Positions 1 through 7,521 of a stretch of DNA of 7,521 nucleotides are shown one piece after another (position 1 is the stretch's first letter; each line of letters opens with the position of its first letter). A program made the position numbers and the translations under genes. The stretch is from Rhodoferax sp. GTDB taxonomy: Bacteria; Pseudomonadota; Gammaproteobacteria; Burkholderiales; Burkholderiaceae. Location of the stretch: NCBI GenBank assembly GCA_028292075.1, contig JAQGNA010000386.1:1-7521 (forward strand). The letters run 5' to 3'. Below the pieces are notes generated by a model, which worked only from the letters and a program-made list of their open reading frames with translations, was not told the origin of the DNA and made no database searches.

Positions 1-1124
1 CGAAGCATGCCGTGGTGTATTCGACGCAATCGATCCACAAGCTGCTGGCCGGCATCAGCCAGGCGAGCCATGTGCTGATCCAGGATTCGCAGAACGTGAA
101 GCTCGACCGGCATCTGTTCAACGAAGCGTACCTGATGCACACCAGCACCAGCCCGCAGTACAGCATCATCGCCAGCTGCGACGTGGCCGCGGCCATGATG
201 GAGCCGCCGGGCGGCACGGCGCTGGTGGAAGAAAGCATCGCCGAGGCACTCGACTTCCGGCGCGCCATGCGCAAGGTCGACGAAGAGTATGGCGCCGACT
301 GGTGGTTCAAGGTGTGGGGTCCCGACAAGCTGGTGGAAGAGGGCATCGGGCGCGCCACCGACTGGATCATCAAGGGCGAATCGAAGAGCAATGCGAAGGC
401 CAACTGGCATGGCTTCGGCAAGATGGCCACCGGCTTCAACATGCTTGACCCGATCAAGTCGACCATCGTCACGCCCGGCCTCGACCTGAACGGCAAGTTC
501 GCCAAGACCGGCATTCCGGCCAGCATCGTCACCAAGTTCCTGGCGGAGCACGGCGTGGTGGTCGAGAAGACCGGCCTCTACAGCTTCTTCATCATGTTCA
601 CCATCGGCATCACCAAGGGCCGCTGGAACAGCATGCTGACCGCCTTGCAGCAGTTCAAGGACGACTACGCCAAGAACCAGCCGATGTGGCGCATCCTGCC
701 CGAGTTCTGCCAACAGCATCCGCGCTACGAGAAGATGGGCCTGGCCGACCTGTGCCAGCACGTGCACAACCTGTATGCCAAGTACGACATCGCGCGGCTC
801 ACGACCGACATGTACCTGAGCGACCTCACGCCAGCCATGAAGCCGAGCGACGCCTATGCCCACATCGCACTGAAGAAGACCGAGCGCGTCGAGATCGATG
901 AGCTGGAGGGCCGCATCACCGTGGGGCTGGTCACGCCTTATCCGCCCGGCATTCCGCTGCTGATTCCAGGCGAAGTCTTCAACCGGAAGATCGTCGACTA
1001 TCTCAAGTTTTCGCGCGAGTTCAACAGCCAGTGTCCGGGGTTCGAGACCGACATCCACGGCCTGGTCGAAGAGCACGGCAGCGACGGCAAGCTGCGCTAT
1101 TACGCCGACTGCGTTCGCCAGTAA
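1..1124 (+). CDS. Biodegradative Orn/Lys/Arg decarboxylase, C-terminal part (5' truncated by window edge)
   Basis: A PLP-dependent fold-type I amino acid decarboxylase that would convert a basic amino acid to its amine plus CO2 in the cytoplasm, in acid stress or polyamine metabolism. The reading frame is open to the left edge (first full codon at position 3), so the GTG at 12 is an internal codon, not a start. The PLP-binding motif STQSIHK lies at the beginning, with the Schiff-base lysine at 39-41. It is followed by KLLAGISQAS, the FNEAYLMHTSTSP segment, WHGF, DPIKSTIVTPGLD, GIPASIVTKFL, VVEKTG, and the C-terminal PYPPGIPLLIPGE and PGFETDIHG motifs. These match the CadA/AdiA/SpeF family. 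About 370 residues follow the edge, so roughly half the usual 700-750 residues is missing, including the N-terminal wing domain. The canonical threonine of STHK is isoleucine here. Substrate cannot be assigned: arginine, lysine and ornithine are all possible. The family call is firm. A strong terminator follows the stop. Confidence 0.93.
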   Translation, partial: KHAVVYSTQSIHKLLAGISQASHVLIQDSQNVKLDRHLFNEAYLMHTSTSPQYSIIASCDVAAAMMEPPGGTALVEESIAEALDFRRAMRKVDEEYGADWWFKVWGPDKLVEEGIGRATDWIIKGESKSNAKANWHGFGKMATGFNMLDPIKSTIVTPGLDLNGKFAKTGIPASIVTKFLAEHGVVVEKTGLYSFFIMFTIGITKGRWNSMLTALQQFKDDYAKNQPMWRILPEFCQQHPRYEKMGLADLCQHVHNLYAKYDIARLTTDMYLSDLTPAMKPSDAYAHIALKKTERVEIDELEGRITVGLVTPYPPGIPLLIPGEVFNRKIVDYLKFSREFNSQCPGFETDIHGLVEEHGSDGKLRYYADCVRQ

Positions 1125-1143
1125 GCGGGCCAAGGCTCCGCCA

Positions 1144-1181
1144 CGAAAGGCCGATGCGCTGAAGTGCGCATCGGCCTTTCG
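1144..1181 (+). terminator. Intrinsic terminator after the decarboxylase
   Basis: A perfect 16-bp inverted repeat, CGAAAGGCCGATGCGC at 1144-1159 and its complement at 1166-1181, surrounds a 6-base loop (TGAAGT). It begins 20 bases after the decarboxylase stop codon. The 3' arm ends in CCTTTCG, so the U tract is only three bases. This A-stem-T layout is common in high-GC betaproteobacteria and may work in both directions. It separates the decarboxylase from the kinase gene. Confidence 0.85.
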
Positions 1182-1324
1182 CATTGGGGGCGGGTGTCCT
1201 GCGGCTTGCCAGGTCCTCAGGTGATGAGCGGGTGGAGAATTAGGCGTAAAGTCGAGCGCCAATCTTCCGATATGGGTTGTGGGACAGGTGTCGTCTGGCC
1301 CGCCCCCGCCAGAAAGGACAATGG
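1182..1324 (+). other. Leader region upstream of the hybrid kinase, no clear promoter
   Basis: The 143 bases between the terminator and the kinase start should contain the kinase promoter, because the terminator isolates it from the gene upstream. I see no convincing -35/-10 pair. There is a TTGCCA at 1206-1211 and a GAGAAT at 1235-1240, but their spacing of 23 bases is too long. A short GGCG/CGCC dyad is present around 1243-1260 and is too weak to call. The segment has no coding frame of its own. Confidence 0.4.
1311..1318 (+). promoter_or_regulatory. Ribosome binding site that fixes the kinase start
   Basis: AGAAAGGA at 1311-1318 lies 6 bases before the ATG at 1325. This supports that codon over the in-frame TTG at 1277, which lacks a comparable site and would add 16 Arg/Pro-rich residues before the first membrane segment. 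It also disfavours an out-of-frame ATG at 1321, only two bases from the site. Confidence 0.7.
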
Positions 1325-4819
<3,495 letters not shown>

Positions 4820-4919
4820 CCTTCTGGCTGGAACGTCTACCGACAGTGGCCTCAGAAGCTGCGTGAAAGCGCGTGGAGGATGGGCACGCGCACGGGCACA
4901 GGCACGGGCCCGGGGCGCT
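4820..4919. other. Convergent intergenic spacer with GC-rich hairpin
   Basis: The 100 bases separate the kinase stop from the oppositely oriented regulator stop. They contain a 7-bp dyad, GCGCGTG at 4869-4875 and CACGCGC at 4885-4891, with a 9-base loop. A run of near-repeats of GGGCAC and GGCAC follows, ending in GGGCCCGGGG. There is no T tract on either strand, so a standard intrinsic terminator is not evident. Termination here may depend on Rho or on the hairpin alone. Confidence 0.35.
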
Positions 4920-5609
4920 TCAGGCGGCTGAATCCACGCGGTCGAAACGGTAGCCGAAACCGTAGACCGGCGCCAGCTTCCAGCCCCGGCTGCCGTCGAG
5001 CGAAAGTTTGCGCCGCAATCGGCTGACATGGGTGTCGACGGTGCGGGCATCGACATCCGCCGACTTGCCCCAGACCTTGTCGAGCAGGAAATCGCGGGAA
5101 AGGATCTTGCCGAGGTTCTGGAACAGCACGACGGCCAGGTCGAACTCTTTCTGGGTCATGGCGAGCGGCTCGCCGGCGAGGCTGAGTCGCTCACGCTGAA
5201 TATCGATCTCGTAGTCGCCGACCCGAAGGATCGCCAGCGCATTGGGCCTGGCACGTCGCAGTGCCGAACTCACCCGGGCCAGCAATTCGAGCGGCTTGGG
5301 CGGCTTGACGATGTAGTCGTCGGCACCCGCCTGCAGGGCGGCAACCACCGTTTCCTCGTCTTCCTGGGCGGTGACGACGATCACGGGCAGTTGCCAGCCG
5401 ATGTTCGCCCGAACCCATTCGATGACCTGGCCACCGGTGCCGTCGGGCAGCACCCAGTCGACCAGCACGGCATCGAACGTCTCTCGCTTGAGTCCTTCCT
5501 GGAACGTCTGTGCCAGCCCGAAGCCCCGGCTGGTGTGCTGGCCCTCTGCCAGTAGAAGCAGGATCAGTTCGCGTTGGGACGGGTCGTCTTCCAGCACGCC
5601 AATGTGCAT
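4920..5609 (-). CDS. OmpR/PhoB-family response regulator transcription factor
   Basis: A 229-residue two-domain regulator. The receiver domain (about 1-120) has the acidic pocket Glu7/Asp8, phosphoacceptor Asp51 in AVLVDWVLPDG, the switch Thr80 in VIVVTAQ and Lys102 in IVKPPKP. The C-terminal winged-helix domain (about 128-224) shows the family pattern: LAMTQKEFDLAVVLFQNLGK, then the recognition-helix region VDARTVDTHVSRLRRKL and the final hairpin VYGFGYRF. It should bind DNA as a phosphorylated dimer and control transcription. Start: the ATG at 5607-5609 opens directly into the first receiver strand (MHIGVLEDD) and has GGAGG 4 bases upstream. It is convergent with the hybrid kinase, and no other kinase is visible, so it is the likely final acceptor of the HPt phosphate. 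That pairing is inferred. A dyad and a -10-like TAGAAT sit just upstream and could serve autoregulation. The target genes cannot be deduced from the sequence. Confidence 0.95.
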   Translation of the reverse strand: MHIGVLEDDPSQRELILLLLAEGQHTSRGFGLAQTFQEGLKRETFDAVLVDWVLPDGTGGQVIEWVRANIGWQLPVIVVTAQEDEETVVAALQAGADDYIVKPPKPLELLARVSSALRRARPNALAILRVGDYEIDIQRERLSLAGEPLAMTQKEFDLAVVLFQNLGKILSRDFLLDKVWGKSADVDARTVDTHVSRLRRKLSLDGSRGWKLAPVYGFGYRFDRVDSAA

Positions 5610-5613
5610 GCAG

Positions 5614-5619
5614 CCTCCA
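5614..5619 (-). promoter_or_regulatory. Ribosome binding site of the response regulator
   Basis: On the minus strand TGGAGG precedes the ATG by 4 bases. The block CCTGGAGGCTGC is repeated exactly upstream of the ligase gene, near 6689-6700. Confidence 0.7.
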
Positions 5620-5644
5620 GGTCAACAAGTCAGCAGATCACATC

Positions 5645-5650
5645 ATTCTA
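5645..5650 (-). promoter_or_regulatory. Candidate -10 element for the response regulator
   Basis: On the minus strand TAGAAT matches five of six bases of the sigma-70 -10 consensus TATAAT. It would give a 5' leader of roughly 28-30 bases before the ATG. The position where a -35 should lie (about 5668-5673) reads GCGCCG, unlike TTGACA, so the promoter would be weak or activator dependent. The same TAGAATGA string occurs upstream of the ligase gene. Confidence 0.3.
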
Positions 5651-5678
5651 TGGCCCGAAGGTCGGCGCGGCGCCATAG
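5648..5678. promoter_or_regulatory. Inverted repeat upstream of the response regulator, possible operator
   Basis: CTATGGC at 5648-5654 and GCCATAG at 5672-5678 form a perfect 7-bp dyad with a 17-base spacer. Inside it is a second small palindrome, GGCGC-G-GCGCC (5664-5674). The dyad overlaps the putative -10 and spans the -35 region of the regulator gene, a typical place for a repressor or autoregulator site. The role is inferred, and chance is possible in GC-rich DNA, although the arms carry an AT core. Confidence 0.3.
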
Positions 5679-5760
5679 TCCGTTCACATATTGCAACAAT
5701 GAAAGCGGTTCAGGTGGGGTGGTGGCGACCACGGGCGGGGCGCTTTGTTCAGCCGGCCCT

Positions 5761-5795
5761 TGGCGCCAGAGCCATTCGAGGCGACTCTGGCGTCA
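5761..5795 (-). terminator. Hairpin at the end of the ligase gene, possible terminator
   Basis: TGGCGCCAGAG at 5761-5771 pairs with CTCTGGCGTCA at 5785-5795 over 11 bp (one G-T wobble or mismatch depending on strand) around a 13-base loop. The arm at 5785-5795 includes the TGA stop codon of the ligase (5793-5795). The downstream minus-strand sequence (AGGGCCGGCTGAAC) has no T tract, so it is not a textbook intrinsic terminator. It may stabilise the mRNA end or aid Rho-dependent termination. Confidence 0.4.
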
Positions 5796-6683
5796 GCGCA
5801 CCGTAGAGGCACCGGCGTGGTCTTCGCGCAGCCGCAAGAAGCTGGCGAAGCGAGGCACGCCGCCGGGGTTGAGGTCGCGGAAGCGAAACGTCACCCAGGC
5901 GCCGACGGGCGGTGGCGCCAGCCGCTGCGCCGCGCTGAACCCCGTGCCCAGCTTGAAGCGCACGCCGGCTTCGGTCTGTACCAACAGCGCACCCATCGCG
6001 CCAGTGAGGCGCCCCTGTCCTGCCAGGTGGGCGAGGACCTGCGCTTCGTCGTCAGCGAACGGTTTGACCTTGACCAGATCACCGGTGCGACCCGGCGCAT
6101 AGGGCGCGCCGCCGCGGTGCAGCACCAGGCCCTCGCCACCCGCCCGCACGGTGCGCTGCATCTCCGCCATCAGTGCCGCCTCGCTGGGGAGCCGTCGCTG
6201 GGCCACTGCCCGCAGCCAAGGCGCATTCACGCCGGCCACCAACGCCGGCAAGGTGGCCAAGCGGGCATCGAAGCTGCCGGAAGCTGCGGGCAGGTCGAAC
6301 ACCATGAAGGCCATGCGGCGCCAGGCTTGGTCATCGGGTGACTGCCGGCGGGCCGTCGACACCGCTTCTGCAAACTGGCCATGGCCCGCCCACAGCTCGC
6401 CGTCCAACGGCAGTGCAGGCCAGCCCGCCGTGAACCAGGCGGGCGCCCGGACCGGCTCACCGCCGCGTGTCATCAGCTGCTGACCGTTCCAGTAGCCGCG
6501 CACGCCGTCGTACTTCTCGCTGACCCACCAGTTGGCCCAGTCCATGCCGCGCTGGCCGGGGCGGTAGGCATTGGCCAGCATGAGGCCCGGTGCGTCGGCG
6601 CTGGCGCGGCTGGCCATGCCCGCCAGCAGGAGTGCCTGCCAGAAGGATCTTCGGCGCAGGCAGAACGGTGTATGGGACTTCAT
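5793..6683 (-). CDS. ligE: Exported minimal ATP-dependent DNA ligase (Lig E type)
   Basis: A 296-residue ligase that seals nicked DNA through a lysine-AMP intermediate. The motif order is typical: motif I EKYDGVRGYW with nucleophile Lys57 and Arg62, motif III LDGELW at 93-98, motif IIIa AFMVFDLP at 125-132, motif IV GGEGLVLHR with Glu184, and motif V DLVKVKPF with Lys205 and Lys207. An OB domain (about 210-296) contains FKLGTGFS and the PRFASFLRLR ending. Only the nucleotidyltransferase and OB core are present, as in Lig E of Neisseria, Haemophilus and other Proteobacteria. Residues 1-29 form a signal peptide with RRRSF, a short hydrophobic stretch and ASRASA-DA as the likely cleavage site, so the enzyme should act in the periplasm or outside the cell. 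The ATG at 6681-6683 was chosen because GGAGG lies 8 bases upstream and the signal starts there. An upstream in-frame ATG at 6714-6716 would bury the signal. Lig E has been tied to DNA uptake and extracellular DNA, but the role in this organism is open. Confidence 0.9.
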   Translation of the reverse strand: MKSHTPFCLRRRSFWQALLLAGMASRASADAPGLMLANAYRPGQRGMDWANWWVSEKYDGVRGYWNGQQLMTRGGEPVRAPAWFTAGWPALPLDGELWAGHGQFAEAVSTARRQSPDDQAWRRMAFMVFDLPAASGSFDARLATLPALVAGVNAPWLRAVAQRRLPSEAALMAEMQRTVRAGGEGLVLHRGGAPYAPGRTGDLVKVKPFADDEAQVLAHLAGQGRLTGAMGALLVQTEAGVRFKLGTGFSAAQRLAPPPVGAWVTFRFRDLNPGGVPRFASFLRLREDHAGASTVR

Positions 6684-6691
6684 GGCAGCAG

Positions 6692-6696
6692 CCTCC
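6692..6696 (-). promoter_or_regulatory. Ribosome binding site that fixes the ligase start
   Basis: GGAGG on the minus strand is 8 bases from the ATG at 6681-6683. It selects this codon over longer in-frame starts at 6714-6716 and 6765-6767, whose added residues would precede the signal peptide. Confidence 0.7.
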
Positions 6697-6714
6697 AGGG
6701 TGGATAGCCGCTTC

Positions 6715-6720
6715 ATTCTA
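6715..6720 (-). promoter_or_regulatory. Candidate -10 element for the ligase gene
   Basis: On the minus strand TAGAAT matches five of six bases of TATAAT, about 31 bases before the ligase ATG. No good -35 is found at 16-18 bases. A TTGCAA palindrome lies at 6758-6763, 37 bases further up. The arrangement resembles the region upstream of the response regulator. Confidence 0.3.
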
Positions 6721-6831
6721 GGCAGCGGGCCACCGCTGTTGCGTGCAAAAGCACCAGTTGCAAACACACTGCCAATCGCCTCCGATCAGGAGTGGCTTTG
6801 GTGTCATTGCAGGCTCTTCAGGCCACCGTGG

Positions 6832-7521
6832 TCAACCGAAGCGCAGCAGCATCACACCCGCCAGCACCACGCCCGTGCCGGCCGCGCGCTGCCAGCCGAA
6901 GCGTTCACCAAGGAACACCGCGCCAATCAACGCGGCGAACAGCACCGATGTTTCGCGCAGGGCGGCCACCGTGGCCACCGGCGCATGGGTCATGGCCCAG
7001 AGCGCGATGCCGTAGCTGCCGATCGATGCCATGGTGCCCACGATGGCGATCTTCCACCGTCCGCCCATGTAGGCCAGCGCGGCGCGGCGGCCCCGGCCGC
7101 GTTGCCATAGCACCAGGGCCATGTACGGAATGCCGTCCATCAGGAACAGCGTGGCCACATAGGCCGTCGCATTGCCGGAGGCCCGAACGCCAAGGCCATC
7201 GACCACGGTGTAGACGGCGATGATGCAGGCATTGACCAGGGCGAAGCGGAGGGCGGTACGGCGCCGTGCTTCGTCGCCATGGAGCACACTCGGCGATAGC
7301 CCGAGCGTGAGCACGCCGGCGCAAATGGCCGCCACGCCCAGCCAGGCCATGGTGGAGATCGCTTCACCGATGAAGGTCAGGCTGCCCATGGCCACCAGCA
7401 GCGGCGCGGTGCCGCGCATCACCGGATAGGTCAGCCCGAGGTCGCCGTGTCGGTATGCGCCTGCCAGCGCGATGTAGTAGCCGAGGTGGACCACCGTGGT
7501 GATGGCGATATAGGGCCAGGC
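6832..7521 (-). CDS. EamA/DMT-family membrane transporter (5' truncated by window edge)
   Basis: An inner-membrane drug/metabolite transporter of the EamA family, which typically moves small metabolites or amino acids out of the cell. The frame is open to the right edge (visible N-terminus AWPYIAITT), so the GTG at 7492-7494 is internal and the true start lies outside. 229 residues are visible of a usual 280-300. The end of the first EamA repeat is present (GLTYPVMRGTAPLLVAMGS, then an LGVAAICAGVLTLG helix). A short basic loop with ARRRTALR and a complete second repeat follow, with about five hydrophobic helices. The second repeat carries the characteristic segment VATVAALRETSVLFAALIG, then LGERFGWQRAAG and the last helix GVVLAGVMLLRFG. 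The repeated pattern of a helix, then GE plus a short loop, then a glycine-rich final helix is typical of this family. The substrate cannot be inferred. It shares the strand with the ligase but is 148 bases away, so co-transcription is uncertain. Confidence 0.88.
   Translation of the reverse strand, partial: AWPYIAITTVVHLGYYIALAGAYRHGDLGLTYPVMRGTAPLLVAMGSLTFIGEAISTMAWLGVAAICAGVLTLGLSPSVLHGDEARRRTALRFALVNACIIAVYTVVDGLGVRASGNATAYVATLFLMDGIPYMALVLWQRGRGRRAALAYMGGRWKIAIVGTMASIGSYGIALWAMTHAPVATVAALRETSVLFAALIGAVFLGERFGWQRAAGTGVVLAGVMLLRFG

Larger units (their letters stand above)
6684..6831 (-). other. Intergenic region between transporter and ligase
   Basis: These 148 bases hold the ligase ribosome binding site and putative -10 but no terminator that I can see for the transporter gene. 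A 4-bp hairpin GTGC-AAAA-GCAC at 6743-6754 is too short to call a terminator. Read-through from the transporter into the ligase is therefore possible. Confidence 0.35.

Noticed and set aside
1277..1324. TTG start that would lengthen the kinase by 16 residues
   Set aside because: There is no good ribosome binding site before it, and the added residues are Arg/Pro-rich without function, whereas the ATG at 1325 has AGAAAGGA at ideal spacing.
5028..5555. A 175-residue plus-strand ORF opposite the response regulator
   Set aside because: It is antisense to conserved receiver and winged-helix motifs and has no recognisable domain of its own.
5793..6683. Reading the ligase as a replicative or NHEJ-type (LigD) ATP ligase
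   Set aside because: The protein has only the NTase and OB core, no polymerase, nuclease or BRCT module, and carries a signal peptide, all of which point to the Lig E group.
6743..6754. GTGC-AAAA-GCAC hairpin as terminator of the transporter gene
   Set aside because: The stem is only 4 bp and lies about 80 bases after the transporter stop. It is too weak to call.
6684..6767. Longer N-terminus for the ligase (starts at 6765-6767 or 6714-6716)
   Set aside because: The extension includes the ribosome binding site and putative -10 as coding sequence and would place 11-28 residues ahead of a clear signal peptide.

Overview
The window is high-GC bacterial DNA with dense genes, strong G/C third-position bias and long antisense shadow frames. 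The gene content and protein style suggest a betaproteobacterium of the Burkholderiales, plausibly the Comamonadaceae. That placement is inferred from family resemblance, without any database search. No tRNA, rRNA, CRISPR array, insertion sequence or phage gene is visible. No gene-free stretch exceeds about 200 bases.

Layout. (1) Positions 1-1124, plus strand: C-terminal half of a PLP-dependent biodegradative Orn/Lys/Arg decarboxylase, cut by the left edge just before the PLP-binding lysine. It is followed by a 16-bp perfect-stem terminator. (2) Positions 1325-4819, plus strand: a large membrane-bound hybrid histidine kinase with the order TM, periplasmic helical region, TM, PAS, PAS, HisKA, HATPase, REC, REC, HPt. 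(3) Positions 4920-5609, minus strand, convergent with the kinase: an OmpR/PhoB-type response regulator with intact phosphorylation residues and a winged-helix output domain. (4) Positions 5793-6683, minus strand: a small exported ATP-dependent DNA ligase of the Lig E type with an N-terminal signal that resembles a twin-arginine signal. (5) Positions 6832-7521, minus strand: an EamA/DMT-family membrane transporter cut by the right edge.

How they may work together. The kinase carries every module of a multistep phosphorelay (His, Asp, Asp, His), and the convergent regulator is the obvious candidate for the final Asp and the DNA-binding output. This pairing is inferred from adjacency. The transporter, ligase and regulator genes share the minus strand, but gaps of 148 and 183 bases argue against one tight operon. 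The regulator and ligase upstream regions share several short motifs (a TAGAATGA -10-like element, a TTGCAA palindrome 37-40 bases further up, and the same Shine-Dalgarno block), which hints weakly at similar control.

Nothing here is clearly a previously undescribed system. The points most worth a second look are the Tat-like signal on the periplasmic ligase, the undefined sensor region of the kinase, and the dyad that overlaps the regulator's putative promoter.
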